NCBI RefSeq assembly: GCF_037152535.1
Contig: NZ_JBBCMA010000001.1
Span: 434,001-498,000 of the forward strand
Length of the DNA stretch: 64,000 nucleotides
From: Leclercia sp. AS011
GTDB lineage: Bacteria; Pseudomonadota; Gammaproteobacteria; Enterobacterales; Enterobacteriaceae
Reading direction: 5' to 3'
This document shows positions 1 through 11,435 of this stretch, piece after piece. Both the position numbers and the translations under genes were made by a program. The notes beneath the pieces are model-generated. The model saw nothing but the letters and a program-made list of their open reading frames with translations, was not told where the DNA came from and made no database searches. Position 1 is the stretch's first letter. The number at the start of each line of letters is the position of its first letter.

Positions 1-209
1 GGCTGGAGGCGTGGCGTCTTTCCCAGCGCGGCTGGCGCATCAACGTGTTTGCTGAACCGCTGGAGATACCCCATCCGGAGTTCTTCCCCGGTCAGCATAT
101 CCTTGTCTGGGCCGGGCAAAGGCTATCGCCGCAACAGCGTCTGCAGCTGGAGCACTGGCAAAAGCAGGGATACAGCATTACCGCCCACGGAGCAGCCGAC
201 GCTGCCTGA
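1..209 (+). CDS. C-terminal fragment of an unrecognised protein (cut by the window edge)
   Basis: A reading frame whose first whole codon is at position 3 runs open from the window edge to a TGA at 207-209, giving 68 residues. It starts LEAWRLSQRGWRINVF and ends YSITAHGAADAA. It is rich in Trp, Arg and Gln, as expected of a real protein in a GC-rich genome, and has no membrane segment. It converges on baeR with about 36 bases between the two stops. I do not recognise the family. In E. coli the gene after baeR is yegP on the same strand, so the neighbourhood differs here. That the frame is coding is inferred from its openness and its position before the baeR stop. Confidence 0.5.
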   Translation, partial: LEAWRLSQRGWRINVFAEPLEIPHPEFFPGQHILVWAGQRLSPQQRLQLEHWQKQGYSITAHGAADAA

Positions 210-245
210 TGAGATCGCCCGCCGCAGCGGGTCACTTTTTACCTG

Positions 246-971
246 TCACGCGCCGATCCGGCACGCATCCGCTTCCCAGCGATACCCAACACCATACACC
301 GCACGAATAAACGACTGATCCGCGTCGAGGGACTCCAGTTTGCGCCGCAGGTTTTTGATATGGCTGTCGATAGTCCGGTCGGTCACCACCCGGTAGTCAT
401 CATACAGATGGTTCAGCAGCTGCTCGCGGGAGAAGACCTTGCCCGGCTCGTGCGACAGGGTTTTCAGCAGGCGGAACTCGGCGGGGGTCAAATCCAGCAG
501 CTTGCTGCGCCAGCTGGCCTGAAAACGACTTTCATCGATGATTAACGGACTTTCAGCATCCAGCGCCTGCAGCTCGCGCTGCGGTTTGCAGCGGCGCAGA
601 ATGGTTTTCACCCGGGCCACCACTTCACGCGGGCTGTAGGGTTTGCAGATGTAGTCATCGGCGCCAATCTCCAGCCCCAGCAGGCGGTCGATCTCTTCGA
701 TTTTGGCGGTCACCATCACAATCGGCACTTCGGAGAAGCGGCGGATCTCGCGGCATAGGGTCAGGCCGTCGGTGCCGGGCAGCATCAGATCGAGCAGGAT
801 CAGATCCGGCGGCGTCTGGCGCACGTAGGGCAGGACCTGATCCCCGTGGCTGATAAGCGACGGGGCATAACTTGCCGCCCGCAGATAGTCGATGAGTAAC
901 TGCCCAAGCTTAGGCTCATCCTCTACGATCAGGATGCGGGGGGTATTTTCGTCAATGGGTAACTCAGTCAT
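246..971 (-). CDS. baeR: BaeR, envelope-stress response regulator (OmpR/PhoB family)
   Basis: A 241-residue response regulator. The receiver domain (about residues 11-125) has the acidic pair E17-D18, the phospho-acceptor D61 in [13 protein letters not shown], and the conserved K110 in the CKPYSP motif. A winged-helix DNA-binding domain of the OmpR type fills residues ~140-235 and ends VYGVGYRWE. In E. coli, BaeR activates mdtABCD, acrD and spy when BaeS senses envelope damage by indole, flavonoids or zinc/copper. Its start overlaps the baeS stop by 4 bases (ATGA), so translation of the two is probably coupled. It is the last gene of the mdtABCD-baeSR operon. Length and motifs match the E. 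coli protein. Confidence 0.96.
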   Translation of the reverse strand: MTELPIDENTPRILIVEDEPKLGQLLIDYLRAASYAPSLISHGDQVLPYVRQTPPDLILLDLMLPGTDGLTLCREIRRFSEVPIVMVTAKIEEIDRLLGLEIGADDYICKPYSPREVVARVKTILRRCKPQRELQALDAESPLIIDESRFQASWRSKLLDLTPAEFRLLKTLSHEPGKVFSREQLLNHLYDDYRVVTDRTIDSHIKNLRRKLESLDADQSFIRAVYGVGYRWEADACRIGA

Positions 972-2371
972 ATTTCTCTCGATAAATCGCGTTCCAGCGG
1001 TAGCTCTACTGTAATGCTAACCCCGCCAAAAGGCGAATGGGCGGCACGGAGGGTCCCGCCGTGGGCCTCGACGATGTTAACGCAGATCGCAAGCCCCAGC
1101 CCGGATCCGCCGCTGGCCCGGTTGCGGGAGCCTTCGGTGCGATAAAAACGCTCAAACAGCTTGCTCAGCTGCTCATCAGAGACGCCGGGGGCGGTGTCGG
1201 CAAAGGTTAGCGCGAAGCGGTGATCTTCACATTTGCCGGAAATACGCAGCGCGCCGCCCGCGTCGGTATAGCGCAGGCAGTTTTCCAGCAGGTTGTTAAA
1301 GAGCTGCATCAGCCGGTCGCGATCGCCAAACACCACCGCGTGCTCCGGCAGCGACAGCTCAATGCGCAGGTCGCGGCTGGCGAAGCGTTCCCGGAAGACG
1401 CCGCTAGCCATTTCCAGAATGTTAATCACGTCGACGGGCGCTTTCTGGTAGGCCAGCGCCCCCTCGTCGGACATCGACAGCTGATGCAGATCGTCCACCA
1501 GCTTGGTGAGCGTGCCGACTTCCGCCTGCAGGGAGGTGACGGATTCCGGGGTGAACTTGCGCACGCCGTCCTGAATCGCCTCCAGCTCGCCGCGCAGCAC
1601 CGCCAGCGGGGTGCGCAGCTCGTGGGAGATATCGGCCATAAAGTCCCGGCGCATCTGCTGGTTCTTCTCGAGCGTGCTGGCCAGCTGGTTAAAGTCCTGC
1701 GCCAGCTTGCCCAGTTCGTCCTGGCTACGGGTATCCACCCGGGTCGAGAAATTGCCCGCCGCCAGCTGGTGGGTGCCGTCCACCAGCCGTTTAACCGGAG
1801 CCAGCAGGCCGCGCGCCAGCGGGAAGGTCGCCAGCGCCGCCAGCAGGGTGGAAAGGGCGACAATCAGCCAGCTGGTCTGACGCTGCTGTCGGTCAAAGTT
1901 AATGTCGGTATTGCGCGTCAGCCGTTCCACCGGAGAGGCAATCACCCAGCCGACCGCCGCCCCGTTCACCGTGATGGCCCGCTTTGTGCCGTCCGGCGGC
2001 ACCGGGGCGCGAGGGCCAACCAGCACCCGCATCTCCTGGTCGATCACCCAGAACTGGGTGCGCCAGCCGTGAGGCGGCATACCGGGGCCGGGACGATCGT
2101 CGTCGGTGTCGTGCTCCAGCGAGCGCAGGATCTGGAAGATAAAGCGGTCATTGTTGCGTAAAAAGCGCCAGTTGCCGTGCAGGGCATACTGCTCGGCCAG
2201 CGCATCGCTTAAGCCCTGTAACCGCTGCTCGTTACCGTGCTTGATGTAGTCGATAAAGCCGCGCTCAAAGCTGACCCGCACCGCCCAGTGCATGGTGATC
2301 AGCAGCACGATGCAGGTGGCAAAAATAGCCAGAAACAGCTTGCCGGTAATGCCGGGCCGCCAGAACTTCAT
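968..2371 (-). CDS. baeS: BaeS, sensor histidine kinase
   Basis: A 467-residue membrane sensor kinase, the same length as E. coli BaeS. There is a first membrane segment at ~10-32, a periplasmic sensor region, a second membrane segment at ~166-186, a HAMP linker (~187-240), an H-box with the autophosphorylated H250 in DISHELRTP, and an ATPase domain with N-box (NLLENCLRY) and G-boxes (GSGLGLAI). It phosphorylates BaeR in response to envelope stress. It overlaps mdtD upstream by 4 bases and baeR downstream by 4 bases, so all three sit in one translationally coupled unit. All catalytic boxes are present. Confidence 0.96.
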   Translation of the reverse strand: MKFWRPGITGKLFLAIFATCIVLLITMHWAVRVSFERGFIDYIKHGNEQRLQGLSDALAEQYALHGNWRFLRNNDRFIFQILRSLEHDTDDDRPGPGMPPHGWRTQFWVIDQEMRVLVGPRAPVPPDGTKRAITVNGAAVGWVIASPVERLTRNTDINFDRQQRQTSWLIVALSTLLAALATFPLARGLLAPVKRLVDGTHQLAAGNFSTRVDTRSQDELGKLAQDFNQLASTLEKNQQMRRDFMADISHELRTPLAVLRGELEAIQDGVRKFTPESVTSLQAEVGTLTKLVDDLHQLSMSDEGALAYQKAPVDVINILEMASGVFRERFASRDLRIELSLPEHAVVFGDRDRLMQLFNNLLENCLRYTDAGGALRISGKCEDHRFALTFADTAPGVSDEQLSKLFERFYRTEGSRNRASGGSGLGLAICVNIVEAHGGTLRAAHSPFGGVSITVELPLERDLSREI

Positions 2372-3783
2372 GGTTCACTCCTTTTGCGCCGCCTGATGAC
2401 GACATTCTTGCTGGTATCATTTGGGACCCGGGCGAAAACAAAGGCCGGCAGGGCGATAATCACCGCCATGCTCAGGTAGGTGTAGAGGAACACCTGATGA
2501 ACGACGGGGCTGTCGGCGGTCAGGTGGTGCTGGCCGTACATGCCCAGCAGCAGCCCGGCGATGGTGACGCCGACGCTCATCGACAGCTGCATGATCATCG
2601 ACAGCAGGCTGTTGCCGCTGCTCGCCAGCTCATCGGGCAGATCCTTCAGGGTCAGGGTGTTCATGGAGGAGAAGCGGATGGAGTTGATCATCCCCTGGCA
2701 GAACAGCACCAGCGGCAGGACGTAGTACCAGCCGAGCAGCGCCACGGCCATAAACAGCAGGCTCACCAGCGCCAGCCCGAGGGTGGCGGCCACCAGCACC
2801 CGGCGATAGCCCAGCGCATTCACCACCTGGACCACAATGCGCTTCATCCCCATGCTGCCGAGCACCATCGGGATCATCATCAGCCCGGCGTGGAACGGCG
2901 AAAAGCCAAGGCCAATCTGCAAGAAGACCGGGGTCATAAACGGCAGCATTCCGCTGCCGATGCGCCCGACAAAGCTCCCAAGCAGCCCCAGCCGGTAGGT
3001 GGTATTGCGAAACAGGCTCAGGCTGAACAGCGCGCGATCGTTATCCCGCGCATGCCACAGATACCAGAGAACAGACATCACGCCGATGGCGATCAGCCCC
3101 ACCAGCGACAGGGTGGAGATCCCCAGCCCTTTCTGACCGTCGAGGGCTAGCGTAAGGGTTGCCATGCCCGCCGCCAGCAGGACGAAGCCCCCCAGATCGA
3201 AGCGCCGGGTCTGCATCTTGTAGTTCGGCATCAGCGAGAGGGTGGCAATGGCGCCGATAATGCCCACCGGCAGGTTGATCAGGAAGATCCAGTGCCAGGA
3301 GGCATACTCCACCAGCATCCCGCCGAGGGCCGGGCCGAGCAGCGGCCCCACCTGGCCGGGCAGGGTGACGAAGGTCATCGCCGCCATGTACTGCTCGCGC
3401 GGGACGATCTTCATCACCGTCAGCCTGCCGACCGGCACCATCATCGCCCCGCCGACGCCCTGCAACACCCGGGACATTACCAGCTCGTTGAGGGTCTCCG
3501 CCCGGGCGCAGAACAGCGACCCGGCGGTAAACAGCACGATGGCGGTAAAGAAGATATTACGCACCCCGACCTTATCCGCCAGCCAGCCGCTGGCGGGCAG
3601 CATCACCGCCACCGTCAGCACGTAGGCGACGATCACCATATGCATATGCAGCGGGCTCTCCCCCAGGCTTTGCGCCATTGAGGGGAGGGCGGTATTGACG
3701 ATGGTCGTATCCAGGGCCTGCATAAAGAAGCCGAAGGCGACAATCCACAACTGCCAGCGAACGTTAGCGGGGAGATCCGTCAT
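2368..3783 (-). CDS. mdtD: MdtD, major facilitator superfamily transporter of the DHA2 type
   Basis: A 471-residue MFS permease with about 14 hydrophobic segments. It begins with the family-typical stretch [19 protein letters not shown] and carries the antiporter motif C-like [10 protein letters not shown] near residue 150. Although it lies in the drug-efflux operon, E. coli MdtD is not needed for MdtABC drug resistance and has been described as an iron-citrate exporter (IceT); which substrate it carries here cannot be read from the sequence. Its start overlaps the mdtC stop by one base (TAATG) and its stop overlaps baeS by 4 bases. Confidence 0.93.
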   Translation of the reverse strand: MTDLPANVRWQLWIVAFGFFMQALDTTIVNTALPSMAQSLGESPLHMHMVIVAYVLTVAVMLPASGWLADKVGVRNIFFTAIVLFTAGSLFCARAETLNELVMSRVLQGVGGAMMVPVGRLTVMKIVPREQYMAAMTFVTLPGQVGPLLGPALGGMLVEYASWHWIFLINLPVGIIGAIATLSLMPNYKMQTRRFDLGGFVLLAAGMATLTLALDGQKGLGISTLSLVGLIAIGVMSVLWYLWHARDNDRALFSLSLFRNTTYRLGLLGSFVGRIGSGMLPFMTPVFLQIGLGFSPFHAGLMMIPMVLGSMGMKRIVVQVVNALGYRRVLVAATLGLALVSLLFMAVALLGWYYVLPLVLFCQGMINSIRFSSMNTLTLKDLPDELASSGNSLLSMIMQLSMSVGVTIAGLLLGMYGQHHLTADSPVVHQVFLYTYLSMAVIIALPAFVFARVPNDTSKNVVIRRRKRSEP

Positions 3784-6700
3784 TAGCCGTTTACCGTCTC
3801 TTTCTGTTTACGTGAAAAACGCACCCGTAAGCGGTCAAAGAACAGATAGACCACCGGGGTGGTGTAGAGCGTCAGCAGCTGGCTCATCACCAGCCCGCCG
3901 ACAATGGTGATCCCCAGCGGCTGGCGCAGCTCCGCGCCATCACCGCTGGAAATTACCAGCGGCAGGGCACCGAACAGCGCCGCCAGGGTTGTCATCATGA
4001 TCGGGCGAAAACGCAGCAGGCAGGCCTGGAAGATCGCCTCCTGCGGGGTCATGTTGCCGTTGCGCTGCGCTTCCAGGGCAAAGTCCACCATCATGATGGC
4101 GTTTTTCTTCACGATCCCGATTAACAGCATAATGCCAATTAGCGCAATCAGGCTGAAGGGCGCGCCAAACAGCTCCAGCGCCAGCAACGCCCCCACGCCC
4201 GCCGAGGGCAGGGTGGAGAGAATAGTCAGCGGATGGACATAGCTCTCGTAGAGCACCCCAAGCACGATATAGACCGTGGCGATTGCCGCCAGGATCAGGA
4301 TCACCTGCGAGTTCATGGTCTCCTGGAATACCTGAGCGGTCCCGGCGAAGCTGCCGCGCACCGTTGACGGCACGCCGAGCTGGGTCATGGCGCGGTTAAT
4401 GGCATCGCTGGCTTCCGACAGGGATTTGCCGGTGGGCAGGTTAAAAGACACCGTCGAGGCCGCCGACAGCCCCTGGTGATTGACCGACAGCGGCGCGTTC
4501 GACGGCTGCCAGCGGGCGAAGTACGACAGCGGGATCGCCTTGCCGTCGTTATTAATCACGAACATCTTATCCAGGGCGCTGATGTCCTGGGTATAGCGCG
4601 GATCGACCTCCATCACCACCTTGTACTGGTTCATTGGCTGATAGATGGTCGAAATCTGCCGCTGGCCGAAGGCGTTGTTCAGCAGGCTGTTGGCGGCGTT
4701 CACATCAATGCCCAGCCGGGACATGGTTTCGCGGTCGTAGGTCAGGGCCATCTCCGCCCCATTGTCCTGCTGGTCGGAGTTAACGTCCGCCAGCTCCGGC
4801 AGGGCCGCCAGCGCCTTGCGGATCTTCGGCTCCCACTCCCTGAGTGCCGCCAGATCGTCCGACAGCAGCGTGTACTGGTAGCTGGCGTTCGACTGACGCC
4901 CGCCGACGCGGATATCCTGCACCGCCACCAGGAACATGTTTGCCCCCGGCTCTTTGGCGAGCTTGCCCCGCAGGCGGTCGATCACCTGTTGGGCGGTTTC
5001 GTTACGCTCGTCGCGCGGCTTGAGGGTGATAAACATCATCCCGCTGTTGACCCGCGAGCCGCCGGTAAAGCCGGTGACGTTATCCACGGCTTTATCTTCG
5101 CGGATGATCTTCATAAAGTCCTGCAGCTTGCCGCGCATCGCCTGGAAGGAGATGCTCTGGTCGGCCTGGATCCCGCCCATCAGCACCCCGGTGTCCTGCT
5201 CCGGGAAGAAGGTTTTCGGGATGGTGATGTACATCCAGACGTTAAGCGCGATGGTGCCGATCAGCACCAGACCGACGATCCGGGTGTGGTTCAGCACCCA
5301 TTTCAGGGATTTGCCGTAGCTTGCCTGCAATGCCATCAGCAACCGGCCAAAACCTCTCTTGCGCGGCTGCGACTGGGGCGGGCTGCGCTTGAGCATCCAG
5401 CCGCACATCATCGGCGTCAGGGTTAAGGAGACTAACAGCGAAATGCCGATCGCCACCGACAGGGTGACGGCGAACTCCCGCAGCAGACGCCCCGGCAGGC
5501 CGTCCATCAGCAGCAGCGGCAGGAACACCGCCACCAGCGACAGGCTCATGGAGAGCACGGTAAAGCCCACCTCCCGCGAGCCCTGCAACGCCGCCTGCAG
5601 CGGCTTCATCCCCGCTTCGAGGTGGCGGGAGATGTTCTCCAGCACCACGATGGCGTCATCCACCACAAAGCCGGTGGCGATGGTCAGGGCCATCAGCGAC
5701 AGGTTGTTCAGGCTAAAGCCGCACAGGTACATGGCGGCGAAGGTGCCGATCAGCGATACCGGGACCGCCACCGCCGGGATCAGCGTCGCGCGCCCGGAGC
5801 GCAGGAACAGGAACACCACCAGGATCACCAGCGCCACCGAGATAATCAGCGACTGCTCCACCTCCTCCAGCGAGGCGCGAATGGTCGGGGAGCGATCCTG
5901 GGCGATCTGCAGATCGATGGCCGCCGGAATGGTCTCCTGCAGCTCCGGCAGACGGGCGCGGATGCTGTTCACCGTCTCAATAATGTTGGCTTCCGGCAGC
6001 TTGCGGATCATCAGCAAAATGGCCGGTTTGGCGTTGGTCATCCCGGCGTTACGCACGTCCTGCACCGAGTCGGTGACGCTCGCCACATCGCTTAAGCGCA
6101 CCGCCGCGCCGTTGTTGTAGTGGATGATTAAGGGCTGATATTCCGCCGCGGTTTTCAGCTCGTCGTTGGTCTGGATCTGCCAGCGGCGGCTGCCGTCCTC
6201 CACGGAACCTTGCGGTTTACGCACGTTGGCGTTGCTGATGGCGCTGCGCACGTCATCCAGCGAGACCCCCTGATTAAACAGCGCCTGGGGGTTGAGCCCC
6301 ACGCGCACCGCGGGCAGGGAGCTGCCGCCGACGTCCACATCGCCCACGCCGTCGATCTGGGCGATGGTCTGCGCCAGCTGGGTGGAGGCGAAGTCGTACA
6401 GCTGCCCCTGGGAGTAAGTGTCCGAGGTAAGCGTCAGGATCATGATCGGCGCATCGGACGGGTTAGCTTTGCGGTAGGTCGGCCGGCTCGGCATCCCGCT
6501 CGGGAGCAGGCTCTGCGCGGCGTTGATCGCCGCCTGCACGTCGCGCGCCGCGCCGTTGATGTCGCGGTTAAAGTTAAATTCCAGAATGATGCGGGTGCTG
6601 CCGAGCGAGCTGCTGGAGGTCATCTCGTTGACCCCGGCGATGCGCCCCAGCGAGCGCTCCAGCGGCGTCGCCACCGACGAGGCCATGGTCTCCGGCGAAG

Positions 6701-6860
6701 CCCCGGGCAGCGAGGCGCTGACCATGATCACCGGGAAATCCACCTGCGGCAGCGGGGCCACCGGCAGCAGCCGGAAGCCGAGCACGCCGCAGAGGGTAAT
6801 GGCCAGCGAAATCAAAATCGTCGCCACCGGGCGGTAAATGAAGAGGGCAAAGAACTTCAC
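3783..6860 (-). CDS. mdtC: MdtC, RND multidrug efflux pump subunit
   Basis: A 1025-residue RND transporter with the usual layout: a cytoplasmic N-terminus, 12 membrane segments and two large periplasmic loops after segments 1 and 7. The proton-relay aspartates D401-D402 lie in [15 protein letters not shown] (segment 4), and the segment-10 lysines are in [11 protein letters not shown]. MdtB and MdtC form a heterotrimer that works with adaptor MdtA and an outer-membrane channel (TolC in E. coli) to expel bile salts, novobiocin and similar compounds. The start codon is GTG and it directly follows the mdtB stop with no gap. Length is identical to E. coli MdtC. Confidence 0.96.
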   Translation of the reverse strand: MKFFALFIYRPVATILISLAITLCGVLGFRLLPVAPLPQVDFPVIMVSASLPGASPETMASSVATPLERSLGRIAGVNEMTSSSSLGSTRIILEFNFNRDINGAARDVQAAINAAQSLLPSGMPSRPTYRKANPSDAPIMILTLTSDTYSQGQLYDFASTQLAQTIAQIDGVGDVDVGGSSLPAVRVGLNPQALFNQGVSLDDVRSAISNANVRKPQGSVEDGSRRWQIQTNDELKTAAEYQPLIIHYNNGAAVRLSDVASVTDSVQDVRNAGMTNAKPAILLMIRKLPEANIIETVNSIRARLPELQETIPAAIDLQIAQDRSPTIRASLEEVEQSLIISVALVILVVFLFLRSGRATLIPAVAVPVSLIGTFAAMYLCGFSLNNLSLMALTIATGFVVDDAIVVLENISRHLEAGMKPLQAALQGSREVGFTVLSMSLSLVAVFLPLLLMDGLPGRLLREFAVTLSVAIGISLLVSLTLTPMMCGWMLKRSPPQSQPRKRGFGRLLMALQASYGKSLKWVLNHTRIVGLVLIGTIALNVWMYITIPKTFFPEQDTGVLMGGIQADQSISFQAMRGKLQDFMKIIREDKAVDNVTGFTGGSRVNSGMMFITLKPRDERNETAQQVIDRLRGKLAKEPGANMFLVAVQDIRVGGRQSNASYQYTLLSDDLAALREWEPKIRKALAALPELADVNSDQQDNGAEMALTYDRETMSRLGIDVNAANSLLNNAFGQRQISTIYQPMNQYKVVMEVDPRYTQDISALDKMFVINNDGKAIPLSYFARWQPSNAPLSVNHQGLSAASTVSFNLPTGKSLSEASDAINRAMTQLGVPSTVRGSFAGTAQVFQETMNSQVILILAAIATVYIVLGVLYESYVHPLTILSTLPSAGVGALLALELFGAPFSLIALIGIMLLIGIVKKNAIMMVDFALEAQRNGNMTPQEAIFQACLLRFRPIMMTTLAALFGALPLVISSGDGAELRQPLGITIVGGLVMSQLLTLYTTPVVYLFFDRLRVRFSRKQKETVNG

Positions 6861-9800
6861 TTACGCCTCCTCTTCTTCACGTTTCGGGAAGCGGCTTTTG
6901 CCCCACAGCGCCAGTCGGTCAAACAGCAGATAGATCACCGGGGTGGTGAACAGGGTTAACACCTGGCTCACCAGCAGACCGCCGACCATACCGATGCCTA
7001 ACGGACGACGCAGCTCGGCCCCGACCCCGGTGCTGAGCATCAGTGGCAGGGCACCGAGCAGCGCGGCGAGGGTGGTCATCAGAATCGGACGGAAACGCAG
7101 CAGGCAGGCCTGATAGATCGCCTCCCGCGGTGCCATGCCCTGCTCGCGCTCGGCGGCGAGGGCAAAGTCGATCATCATGATGGCGTTCTTCTTGACGATG
7201 CCGATGAGCAGAATGATGCCGATGATTGCAATCACGTCCAGCTCGCTGCCCGCCAGCATCAGCGCCAGCAGGGCCCCCACGCCCGCCGTCGGCAGGGTCG
7301 AGAGGATGGTGATCGGGTGGATAAAGCTCTCGTACAGCACCCCCAGCACGATGTACATCGCCACCACCGCGGCGATAATCAACCAGATGGTGCTCCCGAG
7401 CGCCGCCTGGAAGGCGAGGGTGCTGCCCTGGAATTTGGTCTGGATATCGGTCGGGAAGCTGAGGTTTTTCTCCGCATCGGTGATCGCCTGCACCGCTTCG
7501 CCCAGCGAGTATTCATCCGGGACGTTAAACGAGATGGTTGTGGACGGGAACTGATCCAGATGGTTCACCGCCAGCGGGGTATAGCGCTCCTCCACTTTGG
7601 CAATGGCGCTCAGCGGCACAATACCGCCGCTGCTGCTGGTCAGGCGCACCGAATCCAGCGCTGCCAGCCCGGGCGTCTGCCGGGTGTCGTGCTCCAGCAC
7701 CACCCGGTACTGGTTGGCCTGGGTGTAGATGGTGGAGATCAGGCGCTGGCCGAAGGCGTTGTACAGGGCGTTATCCACGTCCGCCATGGAGATCCCCAGA
7801 CGGCTGGCGCTGTCGCGATCGACGTTGATATAAGCCGCCAGCCCTTTGTCCTGCCAGTCGCTGCTGACGTCGGAGAGCTGGGGCAGCTGCTGGAGCTCAT
7901 CCACCAGCTGCGGTACCCAGGTGCTGAGGGCGTCGAGGCTGGTGGCCTGCAGGGTGAACTGATACTGGGTGCGGCTCACCGTGGTGTCGATGGTCAGATC
8001 CTGCGTCGGCTGCAGGTACAGCTCCACGCCCGGCACCTTCGCCACCGCGTTCTGCAACCGCGTGATGACGGTGTTAACCCGGTCGTCGCGATCGTCCAGC
8101 GGCTTGAGGTTGATCTGCAGGCGGGCGCTGTTGAGCGACGGGTTGGTGCCATCGACGCCGACAAAGGACGTCAGGCTCTCCACCGCCGGGTCCTGCATAA
8201 TCACTTCCGAGACCGCCTGCTGGCGCTGGGCCATGCTGGCGAAGGAGACTGACTGCGGGGCCTGTAGGGTGCCCTGAATAATGCCGTTATCCTGGATCGG
8301 GAAGAAGCCTTTCGGGATCATCACCCACAGCAGCATGCTCAGGGCCAGGGTGCCCAGCGCCACGCCAAGGGTCGCCCAGGGGTGGTTCAGCACTTTCGCC
8401 AGCAGGCGGCCATAGGCGGCAATAATGCGCTCGAACATGCGCTCCGAGGCGCGGGAGAAGCGGTTCTGCTTGCGCAGGGATTCATGGCTGAGCATGCGGG
8501 CGCACATCATCGGGGTCAGGGTCAGGGAGACCACCGCCGAGATGAGGATCGCCACCGCCAGGGTCACGGCAAACTCGCGGAACAGGCGTCCGACGATATC
8601 GCCCATAAACAGCAGCGGGATCAGCACCGCAATCAGCGAGAAGGTGAGGGAGATAATGGTAAAGCCAATCTCACCGGCCCCTTTAAGGGCTGCGGCCAGC
8701 GGCTTTTCGCCCTTTTCGATGTAGCGGGAGATGTTCTCAATCACCACGATGGCATCATCCACCACGAAGCCGGTGGCGATGGTCAGGGCCATCAGCGTCA
8801 GGTTGTTGATCGAAAAATCGAGGAACACCATCACCGCGAAGGTCCCCACCAGCGACAGCGGTACCGCCACGGCGGGAATAATGGTCGCCGGAACGTTGCG
8901 CAGGAACAGGTAGATGATCATCACCACCAGCGCAATCGCCAGCATCAGCTCAAACTGGGTGTCGCTGACCGAGGCGCGAATGTTGGTGGTGCGATCCGAC
9001 AGCACCTTAACGCTCACCGACTTCGGCAGGCTGTCAATCAGCGTGGGCAGCATGGTGCGAATGCTGTCGGCGGTATCAATGATATTCGCCCCCGGCTGGC
9101 GCTGGACGTTCATCACGATCGCCTGCTGCTTGTTGGCCCACGCCCCGAGCCAGCTGTTTTCCGCCCCTTGTTCGACGGTCGCCACATCCCCCAGGCGGAT
9201 CGCCGCCCCGTTCTGATAAGCAACGATCAGCTGACGATACTCGTCGGCGGACTGCATCTGGTCGTTGGCGGAGAGCGTCACCGCCCGGGTCGGGCCATCG
9301 AGCGAGCCTTTCGCCGAGTTGACGTTGGCGTTAGTGATGGCGGTGCGGATGGTTTCGCTGGTCAGCCCGAGGGCGGCAATCGCCTGGGCGTTGAGCTTGA
9401 CGCGCACTGCCGGGCGCTGGCCGCCGGAGAGGGTCACCAGCCCGACGCCGGAGACCTGGGAGATCTTCTGCGCCACCCGGGTTTCTACCATGTCTTCGAC
9501 CTGGGTCATCGGCATGGCGGAGGAGGTGACGGCGAGGGTCATGAGCGGCGGATCCGCCGGGTTAACCTTGCTGTAGACCGGCGGGTTAGGCAGGTCGGAC
9601 GGCAGCAGGTTGGTGGCGGCATTGATCGCGGCCTGCACCTCCTGCTCGGCAACGTCCAGCGACAGGCTGAGCTGGAACTGCAGCGTGACGACCGACGCGC
9701 CGCCGGAACTCTGGGAAGACATCTGCTTCAGGCCTGACATCTGGCCAAACTGGCGCTCCAGCGGGGCGGTGATGGCGGAGGTGACCACATCCGGGCTGGC

Positions 9801-9986
9801 GCCTGGATAGAGCGTCACCACCTGAATGGTCGGGTAATCCACTTCCGGCAGGGCGGAGACCGGCAGGAAGCGGTAGCCAATGATCCCCGCCAGCAGGATC
9901 GCCACCATCAACAGGGTGGTGGCGACAGGGCGGAGGATAAACAGACGTGACGGCCCGCCTGTAGCGCTCGGGGGCATCACCTGCAT
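6861..9986 (-). CDS. mdtB: MdtB, RND multidrug efflux pump subunit
   Basis: A 1041-residue RND protein, paralogous to the adjacent MdtC. The segment-4 motif [15 protein letters not shown] carries proton-relay residues D410-D411, and [16 protein letters not shown] marks segment 10. It partners MdtC in a B2C1-type trimer (known from E. coli). The N-terminal extension before [10 protein letters not shown] is typical of MdtB and absent from MdtC. The start overlaps the mdtA stop by one base (TGATG), showing tight coupling within the operon. Intact and full length. Confidence 0.96.
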   Translation of the reverse strand: MQVMPPSATGGPSRLFILRPVATTLLMVAILLAGIIGYRFLPVSALPEVDYPTIQVVTLYPGASPDVVTSAITAPLERQFGQMSGLKQMSSQSSGGASVVTLQFQLSLSLDVAEQEVQAAINAATNLLPSDLPNPPVYSKVNPADPPLMTLAVTSSAMPMTQVEDMVETRVAQKISQVSGVGLVTLSGGQRPAVRVKLNAQAIAALGLTSETIRTAITNANVNSAKGSLDGPTRAVTLSANDQMQSADEYRQLIVAYQNGAAIRLGDVATVEQGAENSWLGAWANKQQAIVMNVQRQPGANIIDTADSIRTMLPTLIDSLPKSVSVKVLSDRTTNIRASVSDTQFELMLAIALVVMIIYLFLRNVPATIIPAVAVPLSLVGTFAVMVFLDFSINNLTLMALTIATGFVVDDAIVVIENISRYIEKGEKPLAAALKGAGEIGFTIISLTFSLIAVLIPLLFMGDIVGRLFREFAVTLAVAILISAVVSLTLTPMMCARMLSHESLRKQNRFSRASERMFERIIAAYGRLLAKVLNHPWATLGVALGTLALSMLLWVMIPKGFFPIQDNGIIQGTLQAPQSVSFASMAQRQQAVSEVIMQDPAVESLTSFVGVDGTNPSLNSARLQINLKPLDDRDDRVNTVITRLQNAVAKVPGVELYLQPTQDLTIDTTVSRTQYQFTLQATSLDALSTWVPQLVDELQQLPQLSDVSSDWQDKGLAAYINVDRDSASRLGISMADVDNALYNAFGQRLISTIYTQANQYRVVLEHDTRQTPGLAALDSVRLTSSSGGIVPLSAIAKVEERYTPLAVNHLDQFPSTTISFNVPDEYSLGEAVQAITDAEKNLSFPTDIQTKFQGSTLAFQAALGSTIWLIIAAVVAMYIVLGVLYESFIHPITILSTLPTAGVGALLALMLAGSELDVIAIIGIILLIGIVKKNAIMMIDFALAAEREQGMAPREAIYQACLLRFRPILMTTLAALLGALPLMLSTGVGAELRRPLGIGMVGGLLVSQVLTLFTTPVIYLLFDRLALWGKSRFPKREEEEA

Positions 9987-11221
9987 CAGGCGTTCTCTCC
10001 CTGTTTTTTATGCTCGCGTTTTGCCGGCTGGGCAGGGGTGTCGGCGTGGGCTTCCACCACCTCTACTTTGGCCCCTTCGGTCAGACGGTCGATGCCGTCG
10101 GTGACCACCCGGTCGCCTGCCGACAGCCCGGCGGCAATGACCACGCTCTGGCTGTCCTGAATGCCCGGTTTCACCAGGTGTTTGCTGACTTTGTTGTCGC
10201 TGTTCAGCACCCAGACGAAGTTGCCTTCGTTACCCATCTGCAGGGCCGCGGTTGGGATCACTACCGCGTTCTCTTCGGTAGCCACCAGCATCCGGGCGTT
10301 AACAAACTGGTTCGGGAACAGGGCGTCGTCCTGATTGTTGAAGCGCGCTTTCAGCTTGATGGTGCCGGTGGTGGTATCGATCTGGTTGTCGAGGCTCAGC
10401 AGGGTGCCGTCGCTCAGCTTCTGCTTGTTGGCCCGATCCCAGGCTTCCACCGTTAAGCTCTGCCCGGCTTTCTGGGCCTGGATCACGGTGGCGATATCGC
10501 TCTCCGGCAGGGTGAAGACCAGATCGATAGGGTGGGTCTGGGTCAGTACCACAATGCCGGTGGTATCGCCGCTGGAGATTTGGTTGCCGATATCCACCTG
10601 CTTTAAGCCGACACGCCCGTCGATTGGGGCGGTGATACGGCTCCAGTCGAGCTGGAGCTGCGCGCTGGCCACCGCGGCCTGATCCGCTTTGATGGTGCCG
10701 AGGCTTTCGCTGACCAGCGCCTGCTGGGCGTCAAGCTCCTGGCGGGAGACGAGGTTGGTTTTCACCAGTTGCTGATAACGGGCCAGATCGCGGCGGGCAT
10801 TGGCGAGGGTGGCGGTGTCTTTCGCCAGCTGTCCTTGTGCCTGGGCCAGCGCCACTTTGAACTGGCTGGGATCGATTTCCGCCAGCAGATCGCCGGCTTT
10901 TACCTGTTGCCCTTCCTGGAAGTGCAGGGCGATCAGCTGCCCGTCGACGCGGCTGCGCACGGTGACGGTGTTGGCGGCGGTTATGGTGCCGAGCCCGGAG
11001 AGATAGCGCGGCACGGATTTACTCACCGCCGTGGCGGCCTGCACCGGGGCCAGCGGGCCGCTGCGCATGCCGTGGCGACCACCACCGCCCGCCGGGCGCT
11101 GCGCCTGGCTGGACGTACCGGCAGGGGCCGAAGCGTGTTGATGCCAGTACCACGCGGCGGCAAGGGCCACCACAATGATGCCAGCGGCGATTACCCAGCG
11201 GGATTTATTGCGGCCTTTCAT
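9986..11221 (-). CDS. mdtA: MdtA, periplasmic adaptor (membrane fusion protein) of the MdtABC pump
   Basis: A 411-residue HlyD/AcrA-type adaptor. It has an N-terminal membrane anchor or signal (about residues 9-26), a lipoyl/barrel-sandwich motif split by a coiled-coil hairpin ([21 protein letters not shown] region), then beta-barrel and membrane-proximal domains, and a lysine-rich tail. It bridges MdtBC to the outer-membrane channel. It is the first gene of mdtABCD-baeSR. A BaeR-box-like sequence and a -10 element lie just upstream, consistent with BaeR autoregulating the operon. Confidence 0.95.
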   Translation of the reverse strand: MKGRNKSRWVIAAGIIVVALAAAWYWHQHASAPAGTSSQAQRPAGGGGRHGMRSGPLAPVQAATAVSKSVPRYLSGLGTITAANTVTVRSRVDGQLIALHFQEGQQVKAGDLLAEIDPSQFKVALAQAQGQLAKDTATLANARRDLARYQQLVKTNLVSRQELDAQQALVSESLGTIKADQAAVASAQLQLDWSRITAPIDGRVGLKQVDIGNQISSGDTTGIVVLTQTHPIDLVFTLPESDIATVIQAQKAGQSLTVEAWDRANKQKLSDGTLLSLDNQIDTTTGTIKLKARFNNQDDALFPNQFVNARMLVATEENAVVIPTAALQMGNEGNFVWVLNSDNKVSKHLVKPGIQDSQSVVIAAGLSAGDRVVTDGIDRLTEGAKVEVVEAHADTPAQPAKREHKKQGENA

Positions 11222-11255
11222 CGTTATACGTACTCATCCTGAAACTGTGCGGAAA

Positions 11256-11291
11256 ATAATACTAGTTTAGTGAGGTAATGAAGCAGAAAAA
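11256..11291 (-). promoter_or_regulatory. Candidate mdtA promoter with BaeR box
   Basis: Read on the minus strand, TTTTTCTGCTTCATTACC (11291 down to 11274) matches 13 of 18 positions of the published E. coli BaeR box TTTTTCTCCATDATTGGC, including the whole TTTTTCT half. Twelve bases further on is TATTAT (11261-11256), a good -10 element. The box would cover the -35 position, as expected for an activator-dependent promoter. The match is by eye and the start of transcription is inferred. Confidence 0.55.
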
Positions 11292-11341
11292 TGGAGGAAA
11301 TATGGAAGACTGTCGGGAATTGTCTGAATGGGCGCGGTCTG

Positions 11342-11428
11342 GATGCCGGGTTACGGCTGCGCCTTACCCGGCCTGGGGTTGGAGGGTTTTGCCGTTGTAG
11401 GCCGGGCAAGCGCAGCGCCGCCCGGCAA
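11342..11428. repeat. Pair of REP-type palindromic repeats (BIME)
   Basis: Two imperfect palindromes in opposite orientation: GCCGGGTTACGGCTGCGCC... to CCCGGCCT (about 11344-11376) and GTAGGCCGGGCAAGCGCAGC... to GCCCGGCAA (11396-11428). This is the classic enterobacterial REP unit. It lies between the yegD stop and the mdtA promoter, where it may protect the yegD transcript end or aid termination. In E. coli several genes (yegI, pphC, yegL and others) occupy this interval; here there is only the repeat. Confidence 0.85.
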
Positions 11429-11435
11429 TTCCGCC

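Noticed and set aside
8382..9737. A 451-codon open frame on the plus strand opposite mdtB
   Set aside because: Shadow frame created by GC-rich codon bias. Its translation is dominated by His, Arg, Gly and Gln with no domain, and mdtB on the other strand is certain.
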